Assembly: GCF_052180245.1 (NCBI RefSeq)
Contig: NZ_CP197474.1
Coordinates: forward strand, 2,542,001 to 2,606,000
DNA: 64,000 nt
Origin: Parapusillimonas sp013416435
Lineage (GTDB): Bacteria > Pseudomonadota > Gammaproteobacteria > Burkholderiales > Burkholderiaceae_B
Reading direction: 5' to 3'
A model generated the notes under the pieces. That model saw nothing but the letters and a program-made list of their open reading frames with translations, was not told where the DNA came from and did not search any database. Of the stretch, positions 8,717 to 18,074 are shown one piece after another; position 1 is the first letter of the stretch, and every line of letters begins with the position of its first letter. The position numbers were made by a program, and so were the translations under genes.

Positions 8717-10006
8717 TCAAACCCTTTGTTTCAAAACTGTCGTCAATCGATCGAATCCGACCGACTCCTGTTGCGGCTGCTCGCCGGCGTCTGCTTCCCG
8801 CAGCCATTTGACGCTGGCCTGGCCCGAAGCGAGTTCGTCGTCGCCCAGGATGATCGCCGCCTTCGCGCCACTGGCGTCAGCCCTTTTGAACTGCGACTTG
8901 AATCCTGCTGAGCCCGCGTGGACGATGACTCGCAAGCCGGCATCGCGGAGCTCTTCGGCCAACAGGGCGATACGCCGCTGCGCCGCCTCGCCCTGGTGGA
9001 TCAGGTAGACCTGGCATTCGGGCCTAGGTTCGCTCTCGCCCACCTGCGAGCACAGGTCCAGCAGCCGCTCCATGCCGATGGCAAAGCCGATTGCCGGAGC
9101 AGGCTTGCCGCCCAGCAGCTCGATCAGGCCGTCATAGCGGCCGCCGCCGCATACGGTGCCCTGCGCGCCCAGCCGGTCGGTGACCCATTCGAACACGGTA
9201 AGATTGTAATAGTCCAACCCGCGCACCAGCCGGGGATTGAGCCGGTACGAAATACCGGCATCCTTCAGGCGATCGCATACCCCCTGGAAATGCGCAAGCG
9301 ACGCTTCGCCCAGGAAATCGAACAGCCGCGGCGCATTGTCAGCCATTTCCTGCATGGCGGGATTCTTGGTGTCGAGCACGCGCAAGGGATTCGTGTGCAT
9401 CCGACGCAGAGCTTCTTCGTCGAGCACATCCTTGTGCTGTTCAAGGTAGTCGATCAGCGCTGCGCGGTGCGCGGCACGCTCGGATGCCTGCCCCAGCGAA
9501 TTGAGTTCCAGCCGGATGTCGGTCAGGCCCAGCAGTTTCCAAAGCCGGGCAAGCATGACGATCAGTTCGGCATCGATGTCGGGACCGGCGAAGCCCAGCG
9601 CCTCGACGTCGATCTGGTGAAACTGGCGATAACGCCCGCGCTGCGGCTTTTCGTGGCGGAAAACCGGGCCCAGCGCATAAACGCGGTGTGGCCGGTCGTA
9701 AAGCATATTGTGCTCGATGCACGCACGCACCATGCCGGCCGTGAATTCGGGACGCATCGTGAGCTGTTCGTCGTTCAGGCTGTCCGTGAAAGAATACATT
9801 TCTTTCTCGACGATGTCCGTGACTTCGCCGATGCCGCGCGTGAAGAGCCTGGTGTGCTCGAGCACGGGCGTGCGCATGTTGCGGTAGCCGTAGCCGGCGA
9901 GCCAGTCGCGTACGGTAGCCTCGAGCTCTTCCCATTGGGCGCTCGTGTCTGGTAAAACATCTTTCATGCCCGTCAGGGCCCGGACCTTCTGAAACGACTG
10001 CGTCAT
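8717..10006 (-). CDS. hisS: Histidyl-tRNA synthetase
   Basis: The 429-residue protein is a class II aminoacyl-tRNA synthetase that charges tRNA-His. Seen motifs are the opening LTGMKDVLP, motif 2 region GPVFRHEKPQRGRYRQFHQ, the HisRS signature LVRGLDYYNLTVFEW and CGGGRYDGLIE. A C-terminal anticodon-binding domain carries GFKSQFKRADASGAKAAII and LGDDE. The length is normal. It sits between ispG and the YfgM-like gene. Confidence 0.96.
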   Translation of the reverse strand: MTQSFQKVRALTGMKDVLPDTSAQWEELEATVRDWLAGYGYRNMRTPVLEHTRLFTRGIGEVTDIVEKEMYSFTDSLNDEQLTMRPEFTAGMVRACIEHNMLYDRPHRVYALGPVFRHEKPQRGRYRQFHQIDVEALGFAGPDIDAELIVMLARLWKLLGLTDIRLELNSLGQASERAAHRAALIDYLEQHKDVLDEEALRRMHTNPLRVLDTKNPAMQEMADNAPRLFDFLGEASLAHFQGVCDRLKDAGISYRLNPRLVRGLDYYNLTVFEWVTDRLGAQGTVCGGGRYDGLIELLGGKPAPAIGFAIGMERLLDLCSQVGESEPRPECQVYLIHQGEAAQRRIALLAEELRDAGLRVIVHAGSAGFKSQFKRADASGAKAAIILGDDELASGQASVKWLREADAGEQPQQESVGFDRLTTVLKQRV

Positions 10007-10018
10007 AAATGATTCTGG

Positions 10019-11299
10019 TTATTGGTTACCCGCTCCGTAGCGGCGTTCGACATACTGTTCGACGATGAGCTGGAATTCCTGGGCGATGGAATCGCCCTTC
10101 AGGGTGACGGTGCGTTCGCCATCGACAAAAACAGGCGCGGAAGGAACTTCGCCGGTGCCCGGCAGGCTGATGCCGATATCCGCATGGCGGCTTTCGCCCG
10201 GCCCGTTCACCACACAGCCCATTACCGCGACGTTCATGGTTTCCACGCCCGGATAGCGTGTCTTCCAGACCGGCATCTGCTGTCGCAGATAGGTCTGGAT
10301 GCTGTCGGCAAGTTCCTGGAAGACCGTGCTGCTGGTGCGCCCGCAACCCGGACACGCCACCACCATGGGGGTGAAGGCGCGCATGCCCATGCTCTGGAGG
10401 ATTTCCTGGGCCACGATGACTTCGCGCGTGCGGTCGCCGCCGGGTTCGGGCGTCAGGGAAATGCGTATGGTGTCGCCGATGCCTTGCTGCAGCAGCACGG
10501 CCAAGGCCGCCGTAGAAGCCACGATGCCCTTGCTGCCCATGCCGGCTTCCGTCAAGCCCAGGTGCAAGGGGTAGTCGCAACGGGCGGACAAGTCCTGATA
10601 AACCGTGATCAAGTCCTGCACGTGGCTGACCTTGCAGGACAGAACGATGCCGTTGGGCGACAAGCCGAGCTCTTCGGCGCGCTTCGCGTTGCTGATGGCG
10701 GAAACGACCAGCGCATCACGCATCACGGCCTGGGCATCCCAGGGCTGCGCCCTTTTGCTGTTGTCGTCCATCATGCGGGCCATGAGTTCATGGTCCAGGC
10801 TGCCCCAGTTCACGCCGATGCGCACCGGCTTCTCGTAGCGGCAGGCGACTTCGATCATTTGCGCGAAATTATCGTCGCGCTTTTTTCCGCCGCCCATGTT
10901 GCCGGGGTTGATGCGGTACTTGGACAGAGCTTGCGCGCACTCGGGGAATTGCCCGAGCAACTTGTGGCCGTTGTAGTGGAAGTCTCCGACCAGCGGCACC
11001 GACACGCCCATGCGGTCGAGCTGTTCGCGGATGGCGGGTACTTCGCGTGCGGCTTCGGGCGTATTCACGGTGATGCGCACGAGCTCGGAGCCGGCCTGCG
11101 CCAGTTCCTTGACCTGAATCGCCGTCGCGATGGCGTCCGCCGTATCGGTATTGGTCATGGATTGCACCACCACGGGCGCATCGCCGCCCACCCGCACGAC
11201 ACGGCTGCCCCACGTCACTTGCGCGGAACGCGTGGGACGGCGCGGCGCGGCACCCACCGGCAAAGGGCTGCAGGCCTGGGCAAGGTCGGATTTGTCCAT
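10019..11299 (-). CDS. ispG: 4-hydroxy-3-methylbut-2-enyl diphosphate synthase IspG (GcpE)
   Basis: The 426-residue enzyme catalyses the penultimate step of the MEP isoprenoid pathway using a 4Fe-4S cluster. The cluster cysteines are visible in CPGCGRTSS and GCVVNGPGES. The TIM-barrel part shows VVVQSMTNTDT and ITVNTPEAAREVPAI. I start it at the ATG at 11299, which overlaps the rodZ-like stop (TAATG). A longer reading frame upstream would run into the rodZ-like gene. The long insert typical of many proteobacterial and plant IspGs is not evident. Confidence 0.95.
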   Translation of the reverse strand: MDKSDLAQACSPLPVGAAPRRPTRSAQVTWGSRVVRVGGDAPVVVQSMTNTDTADAIATAIQVKELAQAGSELVRITVNTPEAAREVPAIREQLDRMGVSVPLVGDFHYNGHKLLGQFPECAQALSKYRINPGNMGGGKKRDDNFAQMIEVACRYEKPVRIGVNWGSLDHELMARMMDDNSKRAQPWDAQAVMRDALVVSAISNAKRAEELGLSPNGIVLSCKVSHVQDLITVYQDLSARCDYPLHLGLTEAGMGSKGIVASTAALAVLLQQGIGDTIRISLTPEPGGDRTREVIVAQEILQSMGMRAFTPMVVACPGCGRTSSTVFQELADSIQTYLRQQMPVWKTRYPGVETMNVAVMGCVVNGPGESRHADIGISLPGTGEVPSAPVFVDGERTVTLKGDSIAQEFQLIVEQYVERRYGAGNQ

Positions 11300-11796
11300 T
11301 ATTTCTTCAGGGATTTCAGCCAGTCGAAAATCAGCCATGAATCCGGCACCCAGCCGCGTTCAATGGCATAGAAGCCGGCGACGAACAATAATATCAGGAT
11401 GACGATGATCCATCCCCAGGGACGGTGCACCGGCTCGCCCTGGATGGAGAGATCGGCAGGGCCAAGGGAATTGGCACTGCTGATGGACACCGGTTTCGGC
11501 GCGGTATTGCCTACCTGGCCGTCGAGCATGACGAGCAGCGCGTCGACGTCGGCGTCGAGGAAACGGCCGTAATTCTTTACGAAGCCGCGCAAGGACATCC
11601 CGCCCGGGAGTCGATCCCACTGCTCGGTTTCAAGCGCCTCGAGCTGCCGATTCGAAAACTTGAGCCGCGCCGACACTTCAGCCGGCGAGTAGCCCTTGGC
11701 TTCCCGGAGGTGGCGCAAGGTGGCGCCGACACCCATGGCGGCCATGCCGGCCGGCGATTCAGGCAGGGCTTCTTCTTTCAGTAAAGGTTGTGTCAT
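11299..11796 (-). CDS. RodZ-like helix-turn-helix membrane protein (short form)
   Basis: The 165-residue protein has an N-terminal helix-turn-helix of the RodZ kind (about 24-84, with GATLRHLREAKGYSPAEVS and LRGFVKNYGRFL). A linker and one membrane helix (about 128-145) follow, then only about 20 residues outside. RodZ links MreB to the cell-wall machinery. E. coli RodZ is about 340 residues with a large periplasmic domain, which is absent here. The rodZ-ispG-hisS neighbourhood is the classical one, so orthology is likely despite the length. Its ATG overlaps the rlmN stop (ATGA). Confidence 0.8.
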   Translation of the reverse strand: MTQPLLKEEALPESPAGMAAMGVGATLRHLREAKGYSPAEVSARLKFSNRQLEALETEQWDRLPGGMSLRGFVKNYGRFLDADVDALLVMLDGQVGNTAPKPVSISSANSLGPADLSIQGEPVHRPWGWIIVILILLFVAGFYAIERGWVPDSWLIFDWLKSLKK

Positions 11797-12950
11797 CCAC
11801 GCTCCTGTTTTATTTCAATGACCGCACGATCCGGCAAACGCTCGTTGATGCGCGTTCGATCCTTGACATCGCCGGCCAGTTGCCCGCAAGCCGCCGCAAT
11901 ATCGTCGCCCCGCGTCTTGCGCACCGTGGTTACGATGCCGGCATCCATGAGCCGTTGCGCGAAAAGACGGACACGCGACGCAGGCGACCGCTTCAGGCCG
12001 GACTGCGGAAACGGATTGAATGGAATCAGATTGAATTTGCAACGCACTTGTTCCGCAATAGTAATCAATTCGCGGGCATGCTGGTCGCTGTCGTTGACGC
12101 CATCGAGCATGATGTACTCGAAAGTGATGAAATCGCGCGGAGCATGTTCGAGATAGCGATTACAGGCCGCGAGCAGTTCGGCCAGCGGATGTTTGCGGTT
12201 GAGCGGCACGAGGCGGTCGCGCAGGGCGTCGTTGGGCGCATGCAGGGAAACCGCCAGCGCGACGGGACAGTCGCGCGCAAGCCGGTCCATCATGGGGACG
12301 ACGCCGGACGTGGAGACCGTGACGCGCCGCCGCGACAACCCGTATGCATTGTCGTCGAGCATGAGGCGCAGCGCGCCAAGAACCTGGTCGTAATTCAACA
12401 GGGGCTCGCCCATGCCCATCATCACGACGTTGGTGATGACGCGCGCCGGTTCGGCCAGCGGTTCGAGCGACTGCCCGATGCGCGCCGCGTCGAGGTCCGC
12501 CTGCAGGGCACGCCGCGCGTACCAAAGCTGGCCGATGATCTCGGCCGTCGTGAGGTTGCGGTTGAAACCCTGGTAACCCGTCGAGCAGAACGGACACGCC
12601 ACCGTGCATCCCGCCTGGCTGGAAATGCACAAGGTGCCGCGGTCGTCTTCGGGAATGAACACGGTCTCGACGGCGTTGTTCTTGCCCACGTCGAAAAGCC
12701 ATTTCCGGGTGCCGTCAGAGGAGCGCTGTTCGGTCGATACTTCCGGAGCCTGGATCGAGCAGCGCTCCGAGAGTTGTTGGCGGAAATCCCGCGCCAGGTC
12801 GGTCATCCGGTCGAAGGAGTCCTCGTTGCGCTGGTGCATCCAGCGCATCAGCTGCTTGGCCCGGAAGGGTTTGCAGCCCCACTGCCCTACCAATTCGGCA
12901 AGGGCGGGCGAGTCCATGCCCAGGAGATTGATCGGTTCGGTAGATGACAT
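11793..12950 (-). CDS. rlmN: Dual-specificity 23S rRNA A2503 / tRNA A37 methyltransferase RlmN
   Basis: The 385-residue protein is a radical SAM enzyme. The cluster motif CTVACPFC (C115, C119, C122) follows SSQAG, and the SAM-binding region shows NVVMMGMGEPLLNYD. A C-terminal cysteine in AAACGQL (about 361) fits the conserved catalytic Cys that forms the methyl intermediate. It methylates C2 of A2503 in 23S rRNA and A37 of some tRNAs. It lies just downstream of ndk and overlaps the rodZ-like gene by 4 bases. Confidence 0.95.
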   Translation of the reverse strand: MSSTEPINLLGMDSPALAELVGQWGCKPFRAKQLMRWMHQRNEDSFDRMTDLARDFRQQLSERCSIQAPEVSTEQRSSDGTRKWLFDVGKNNAVETVFIPEDDRGTLCISSQAGCTVACPFCSTGYQGFNRNLTTAEIIGQLWYARRALQADLDAARIGQSLEPLAEPARVITNVVMMGMGEPLLNYDQVLGALRLMLDDNAYGLSRRRVTVSTSGVVPMMDRLARDCPVALAVSLHAPNDALRDRLVPLNRKHPLAELLAACNRYLEHAPRDFITFEYIMLDGVNDSDQHARELITIAEQVRCKFNLIPFNPFPQSGLKRSPASRVRLFAQRLMDAGIVTTVRKTRGDDIAAACGQLAGDVKDRTRINERLPDRAVIEIKQERG

Positions 12951-12987
12951 GACTTGGTCGCGGAAAATGACGCGGTCCGGTTAGGGA

Positions 12988-13413
12988 TCAACGGCTGTAG
13001 ACGTTGCTTTCCGGAAAGAAGAAGGCAATTTCGACGGCCGCCGTTTCAGGGGCGTCGGAGCCGTGCACGGCGTTGGCGTCGATGCTATCGGCGAAATCGG
13101 CGCGGATGGTGCCTGCGTCGGCTTTCTTGGGATCGGTGGCGCCCATCAGGTCGCGATTCTTCTGGATGGCGTTTTCGCCTTCGAGCACTTGCACGAACAC
13201 AGGGCCCGAAACCATGAAGTCGACCAGATCCTTGAAGAAGGGGCGCTCTTTGTGGACAGCATAGAAGCGCTCCGCGTCGCCGCGCGACAGCTGCTGCAGG
13301 CGGGCCGCAACAACTTTCAGGCCGGCCTGCTCGAAGCGGGCAACGATCTGACCGATGACGTTCTTGGCGACTGCGTCGGGCTTGATGATGGAAAGGGTGC
13401 GTTCAATAGCCAT
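12988..13413 (-). CDS. ndk: Nucleoside diphosphate kinase
   Basis: The 141-residue protein opens MAIERTLSIIKPDAVAKN. The phosphorylated His is H117 in NAVHGSD, with the usual GATDPKKA loop before it. Ndk moves the terminal phosphate between NTPs and NDPs. I use the ATG at 13413, since the family starts at MAIERTL. The gene is probably the first of the long minus-strand block and is divergent from valS. Confidence 0.96.
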   Translation of the reverse strand: MAIERTLSIIKPDAVAKNVIGQIVARFEQAGLKVVAARLQQLSRGDAERFYAVHKERPFFKDLVDFMVSGPVFVQVLEGENAIQKNRDLMGATDPKKADAGTIRADFADSIDANAVHGSDAPETAAVEIAFFFPESNVYSR

Positions 13414-13753
13414 GTAGAATCCAAAGTGTTGAATAAAAAGGTTGTCGACATATTGCTTTGCCGCGTTTTTGCTGTGTCTTTGCAATGTACGCAGGCGCAA
13501 TGCTCGGCAAAACCACAGCGCGACTGCGCCAAAGCAAAAGTTTTCCAATAAAAACAATGACTTTGGCAAAGTTTATGTTAACCGGGCATTTTAGCACGCC
13601 AACGTGCGCCCGCTCCATCATAAAATAACGCCATTGCGGCCCTGGGCGCCCCCGCCCGGGCGCCATGCCTTGCGGCGGCCACGCATGCCAGCCCGCTTTC
13701 ATATATAGTCAGAGTTTCGCCCTGCGGGGCCAAGAGCATCTTATTTGTACATC
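13414..13753. other. 340-base divergent gap between ndk and valS
   Basis: I found no gene or RNA gene here. A TATAGT hexamer at 13704-13709, about 45 bases before valS, could be a -10 element, but no good -35 lies at the right distance. A GC-rich inverted repeat (GGGCGCC around CCCGCCC, about 13646-13664) may form a hairpin. The half next to ndk is A/T-richer and should hold the ndk promoter, which I could not define. Confidence 0.4.
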
Positions 13754-16612
13754 ATGACAACGAATCGCGCACCGAACGAACCCGAACAACTCTCGAAAAG
13801 CTTTGAACCCCAGGAAATAGAAACACGCTGGTACGCAGAGTGGGAACGCAGGGGCCATTTCGCGGGGGGCCGGCACGTCGAGCCTGCGGACGCTGCCGAA
13901 AGCCGCCCCTTCGTCATCCAGTTCCCGCCGCCCAATGTGACCGGCACGCTGCACATGGGCCATGCCTTCAACCAGACAGTCATGGACGGCCTGGTCCGCT
14001 ATCACCGCATGCGCGGCGACGATACCGTTTTCGTGCCCGGCACCGACCACGCGGGCATCGCCACGCAGATCGTGGTCGAGCGCCAGCTCGACGCTCAGAA
14101 CATATCGCGCCATGATCTCGGCCGCGAGAAGTTCGTCGAAAAAGTCTGGGAATGGAAGGACAAGTCCGGAAGCGCCATCACCGAGCAGTTCCGCCGGCTG
14201 GGTTCATCGTGCGACTGGGCGCGCGAATACTTCACCATGGACGACAACCTGTCGCGGGGCGTGGTCGAAACCTTTGTCCGCCTGCACGACCAGGGTCTCA
14301 TCTACCGTGGCAAGCGCCTGGTCAACTGGGACCCCATCCTTGGCACCGCGGTGTCCGATCTCGAAGTCGTCAGCGAGGAAGAGGACGGCTCCATGTGGGA
14401 AATCCGTTATCCACTGGTGACGCCGGCCGGTGAACTGACCCACCTGGTGGTGGCAACCACCCGTCCCGAAACGATGCTGGGCGACGTCGCCGTCATGGTG
14501 CACCCCGAAGACGAACGCTATGCCCACCTGATCGGCCAGAAGGTCACGCTACCCCTGGTGGGCCGCCAGATACCCATCATCGCCGACGACTATGTCGACC
14601 GCGAGTTCGGCACCGGCGTGGTCAAGGTGACTCCGGCCCACGACTTCAACGACTATGCCGTCGGCCAGCGCCATCAGCTGGAGTTGATCAGCATCCTCAC
14701 ACTGGACGCCAGGATATCCGACGAGGCGCCCGAGGCCTATCGCGGCATGGACCGCTTCGATGCACGCAAGCAAATCGTGGCCGACCTGGAATCCCAGGGC
14801 CTGCTGCAAAGCGTCAAGCCCCATAAGCTGATGGTCCCCCGAGGCGACCGCACCGGCACCGTCATCGAGCCCATGCTAACCGACCAGTGGTTCGTCGCCA
14901 TGAGCAAGCCCGCGCCCGAGGGCTCGATCAATCCCGGCAAGAGCATCACCGACGTCGCGCTTGAAGTCGTTGCCGACGGGCGTATCAAGTTCTACCCCGA
15001 AAACTGGACCACCACCTATAACCAGTGGCTGGAAAAGATCCAGGACTGGTGCATCTCGCGCCAGCTGTGGTGGGGCCACCAGATCCCGGCCTGGTATTCG
15101 GAAGACGGACAGATCTTCGTCGCCCGCAACGAAGAGGAAGCCATCCGGAAGGCACGCTCGGCCGGTGTCCAGGGCGCACTCACGCGCGATCCCGATGTGC
15201 TCGATACCTGGTTTTCGTCGGCGCTGGTGCCCTTCACCGACCTGGGCTGGCCCGAACAGAATCCCGACCTGGACCGCTATCTGCCGTCCAGCGTGCTTGT
15301 TACCGGCTTCGACATTATCTTCTTCTGGGTCGCCCGCATGGTCATGATGAGCATGCACATGACCGGCAAAGTACCTTTCAGCACTGTCTACGTCCATGGC
15401 CTGGTTTGCGACATGGACGGCAAGAAAATGAGCAAGTCCAAGGGCAACACCATCGACCCGGTGGACCTGATCGACGGCGTGAGCCTGGAGAAGCTGCTCG
15501 AAAAACGCACCAGCGGCCTGATGAATCCGAAGCAGGCAGCCAGCATACGCAAAAAGACAAGCAAGGACTATCCCAACGGCTTCCCGGCCTACGGCACCGA
15601 TGCCCTGCGTTTCACCATGGCGGCCTATGCCACCCTGGGCCGGAACATCAATTTCGACCTCAAGCGCTGCGAAGGCTATCGCAATTTCTGCAACAAACTG
15701 TGGAACGCGACACGCTTCGTGCTGATGAACACCGAAGAACACGCGCTGCACGACCAGGCGGGCCAGGCGGAACTCTCCTCCTTCGCAGACCGCTGGATCG
15801 TCAGCCAGCTGCAGCGGCTAGAGGCCGACGTCGAGCGCGGCTTCGTTGATTACCGTTTCGACAACATCGCCAATGCCATCTACCATTTCGTATGGGACGA
15901 ATACTGCGACTGGTACCTGGAAATGGCCAAGGCGCAGATCCAGCAAGGCAACGAAGCACAGCAGCTGGGTACCCGCCGCACGCTGATCCGCGTGCTGGAA
16001 ACCGTGCTGCGGCTGGCGCATCCCATCATTCCCTTCATCACCGAAGAGCTCTGGCAAAAAGTGTCAGTCGTGGCCGGGAAGCGCGAAGCCGGGCAGGAAC
16101 TCAGCCTGTGCATTCAACCCTACCCCATCGCCAACCATGATTTCATCGACGAGAAAGCCGAGGCCCGGGTCGCCGGACTGAAGGCGCAAATCGAGGCGGT
16201 GCGGGCCTTGCGCGGCGAAATGAACCTGTCGCCCGCGCAACGTGTGCCCCTCATCGCCCAGGGCGAGCAAGGCATCCTGGCGGAAAACAGCATGTATCTC
16301 ATGGCCCTGGCCAAACTCGAGAGCGTGGAAATCGTCGACCAATTGCCCAGCATCGGCGCTCCCGTGCAGGTCGTCGGCGCAACGCAGTTGATGCTGCGCG
16401 TCGAGATCGACATCGATGCCGAACGCCAGCGCCTGGGCAAGGAAATCGAACGCCTGGAAAATGAAATCGCCAAGGCCAACGGCAAGCTCTCGAACGCCAG
16501 TTTCGTGGAGCGCGCGCCGGCCGCTGTGGTCGAACAGGAAAAAGCACGCGTCGCGCAGTTCGGCGAAACACTGTCCAAAGTGCGGGAACAGCTGTCCAAG
16601 TTGCCGGCGTGA
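13754..16612 (+). CDS. valS: Valyl-tRNA synthetase
   Basis: The 952-residue protein is a class I synthetase with the HIGH-type motif HMGH (67-70, in PPPNVTGTLHMGHAFN) and KMSKSKGN at about 558-565. The CP1 editing domain lies between them (TTRPETMLGDVAVMV, DFGTGVVKVTPAHDFND-like). The C-terminal coiled-coil arm is visible as RLGKEIERLENEIAKANGKL (about 890-945). It charges tRNA-Val and edits mischarged Thr. The ATG at 13754 gives MTTNRAPNEPEQLSKSFEP. It stands alone on the plus strand and converges on trmD. Confidence 0.97.
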   Translation: MTTNRAPNEPEQLSKSFEPQEIETRWYAEWERRGHFAGGRHVEPADAAESRPFVIQFPPPNVTGTLHMGHAFNQTVMDGLVRYHRMRGDDTVFVPGTDHAGIATQIVVERQLDAQNISRHDLGREKFVEKVWEWKDKSGSAITEQFRRLGSSCDWAREYFTMDDNLSRGVVETFVRLHDQGLIYRGKRLVNWDPILGTAVSDLEVVSEEEDGSMWEIRYPLVTPAGELTHLVVATTRPETMLGDVAVMVHPEDERYAHLIGQKVTLPLVGRQIPIIADDYVDREFGTGVVKVTPAHDFNDYAVGQRHQLELISILTLDARISDEAPEAYRGMDRFDARKQIVADLESQGLLQSVKPHKLMVPRGDRTGTVIEPMLTDQWFVAMSKPAPEGSINPGKSITDVALEVVADGRIKFYPENWTTTYNQWLEKIQDWCISRQLWWGHQIPAWYSEDGQIFVARNEEEAIRKARSAGVQGALTRDPDVLDTWFSSALVPFTDLGWPEQNPDLDRYLPSSVLVTGFDIIFFWVARMVMMSMHMTGKVPFSTVYVHGLVCDMDGKKMSKSKGNTIDPVDLIDGVSLEKLLEKRTSGLMNPKQAASIRKKTSKDYPNGFPAYGTDALRFTMAAYATLGRNINFDLKRCEGYRNFCNKLWNATRFVLMNTEEHALHDQAGQAELSSFADRWIVSQLQRLEADVERGFVDYRFDNIANAIYHFVWDEYCDWYLEMAKAQIQQGNEAQQLGTRRTLIRVLETVLRLAHPIIPFITEELWQKVSVVAGKREAGQELSLCIQPYPIANHDFIDEKAEARVAGLKAQIEAVRALRGEMNLSPAQRVPLIAQGEQGILAENSMYLMALAKLESVEIVDQLPSIGAPVQVVGATQLMLRVEIDIDAERQRLGKEIERLENEIAKANGKLSNASFVERAPAAVVEQEKARVAQFGETLSKVREQLSKLPA

Positions 16613-16617
16613 TATGT

Positions 16618-16673
16618 GGGGTCAGACCCCGGGCCTGATGTGTGGGGTCAGACCCCGGACGGGGTCTGACCCC
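16618..16673. repeat. One and a half palindromes between convergent valS and trmD
   Basis: A half unit (13-base arm) lies at 16618-16630, five bases after the valS stop, and a full palindrome at 16644-16673. The full copy overlaps the 3' end of trmD, so its bases are read as the last codons and the TGA of that gene. Confidence 0.85.
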
Positions 16674-17451
16674 TAAAAAGGCTTGCCCGAGCCTGATCCT
16701 GCGTCAATTCAGCCAGATACTTCTCGTCGGCCTTGGTCAAGAGCCCGGCATCCCGGGCGGCCAATATGAGGTCCGGGCGTCGCGCGGCGGTAAGCGACAA
16801 GGACTGCCGCCGGCGCCAGGCGGCAATGTTCGAATGATGGCCGGAGAGCAGTTCCGCCGGTACGGATACGCCGTGATAGTGTTCGGGACGTGTATAGTGC
16901 GGGCTGTCCAGCAAGCCGGCAAGCGCCGGATTGAACGAGTCCTGCCTGGCCGACTCGGCATCATTGAGCACACCGGGCATCAGCCTGACCACGCTGTCAA
17001 TGATCGCGAGCGCCGCGATTTCCCCGCCTGACAGGACAAAGTCCCCCATCGAGATCTCATCCGTCACGCAGCGATCGACGAAACGCTGGTCCACGCCTTC
17101 GTAGCGCCCGCAGATCAGGATGGCTCCCCCGCTTTTTGCCATGTCTTCCGCCACGGACTGCGTGTAGCGCCGACCCGTGGGGCTCATGAGCACGACGGGC
17201 GCGGACTCCCCATCGCTGCGGCTGGACCGCGCCGCCCGTACGGCATCTTCCAGGGGCTCCGCGAGCATCACCATGCCGGGCCCGCCCCCGTATGGGCGGT
17301 CGTCGACGGTGCGATGCACGTCGTGCGTGAAGTCGCGCGGATTCCAGAGGCCGATGGACCAGACACCCTGCTTTCGAGCACGCCCCGTCACGCCCAGCTC
17401 GCTGACGACGGAAAACATGTCGGGGAATAAACTGACGACGTCAAAATGCAT
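16648..17451 (-). CDS. trmD: tRNA (guanine-N1)-methyltransferase TrmD
   Basis: The 267-residue SPOUT methyltransferase makes m1G37 in tRNA and prevents frameshifting. Seen features are the opening MHFDVVSLFPDMF, DDRPYGGGPGMVM, LICGRYEGVDQRF and the knot region ISMGDFVLSGGE. It is the third gene of rpsP-rimM-trmD, in the usual order but without rplS next. Its last eight residues (RGQTPSGV) and stop are encoded by an inserted palindromic repeat, so the natural C-terminus has probably been replaced. The TrmD core appears intact. Confidence 0.95.
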   Translation of the reverse strand: MHFDVVSLFPDMFSVVSELGVTGRARKQGVWSIGLWNPRDFTHDVHRTVDDRPYGGGPGMVMLAEPLEDAVRAARSSRSDGESAPVVLMSPTGRRYTQSVAEDMAKSGGAILICGRYEGVDQRFVDRCVTDEISMGDFVLSGGEIAALAIIDSVVRLMPGVLNDAESARQDSFNPALAGLLDSPHYTRPEHYHGVSVPAELLSGHHSNIAAWRRRQSLSLTAARRPDLILAARDAGLLTKADEKYLAELTQDQARASLFRGQTPSGV

Positions 17452-17463
17452 GGCCGGACTCCG

Positions 17464-18060
17464 TCAGAACTCGACCGGCCAGTTGCTTTCCAGTCGTTTG
17501 CGCTGAAGATCCACGGTATGGACGTGGGCGGCGACAAAGGGAACCAGGACTTCCCTGATCTTGCCTTTTTCGGTCAGGACCGGCACGAGCTCGCCCTGAT
17601 CGTTCTGGACACGGCATTCCACTTGAAGGACGGCATGCGCACCGTTATCGATGATTCCTGTGACGACGCCGATCAGCCGGGGGTCGCCCTCATGTTCGCC
17701 GAACAACTGGCAGCCGACCAGATCGATCCAATAGAATTCGTCGTCCTCCGCCGCGGGAAACTCGCTGCGAGGCACCCAGACGGTATGCCCTTTCAGGGCC
17801 TCGGCCAGATTCCGGTCGGACAGGCTTTCAAGCTGGGCCACCACCGTATCGGCATGCGGTCGAGCGCTGACCACCTGGTACGGCTTGGCCAACGGCAAAG
17901 CGCCCTGCCTTCCCACGGGAAGGGGCGCTCTCAACCACCAGGTCTTCGCAGCCAGCAAGGCCTCGGCATCTGCGGAATGAGGCTGAACCTTGATCAGCCC
18001 CCTCACGCCGTACGCCGCCACGATGCGGCCAAGCTCTACCAGGTCTTCGGGCATTGTCAT
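17464..18060 (-). CDS. rimM: Ribosome maturation factor RimM
   Basis: The 198-residue protein assists 30S assembly by binding ribosomal protein uS19. The N-terminal beta-barrel reads LVELGRIVAAYGVRGLIKV and the C-terminal PRC-barrel begins near EFYWIDLVGCQLFG. It is the middle gene of the rpsP-rimM-trmD operon, 14 bases after rpsP and 12 before trmD. Either the ATG at 18060 or the one at 18054 could be used. Confidence 0.95.
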   Translation of the reverse strand: MTMPEDLVELGRIVAAYGVRGLIKVQPHSADAEALLAAKTWWLRAPLPVGRQGALPLAKPYQVVSARPHADTVVAQLESLSDRNLAEALKGHTVWVPRSEFPAAEDDEFYWIDLVGCQLFGEHEGDPRLIGVVTGIIDNGAHAVLQVECRVQNDQGELVPVLTEKGKIREVLVPFVAAHVHTVDLQRKRLESNWPVEF

Positions 18061-18074
18061 GCCGCGAAGCCGTA

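Noticed and set aside
13414..13753. A small RNA or tRNA gene in the ndk-valS gap
   Set aside because: No cloverleaf or T-loop GTTCGA-type sequence, and no promoter-plus-terminator pair was found.
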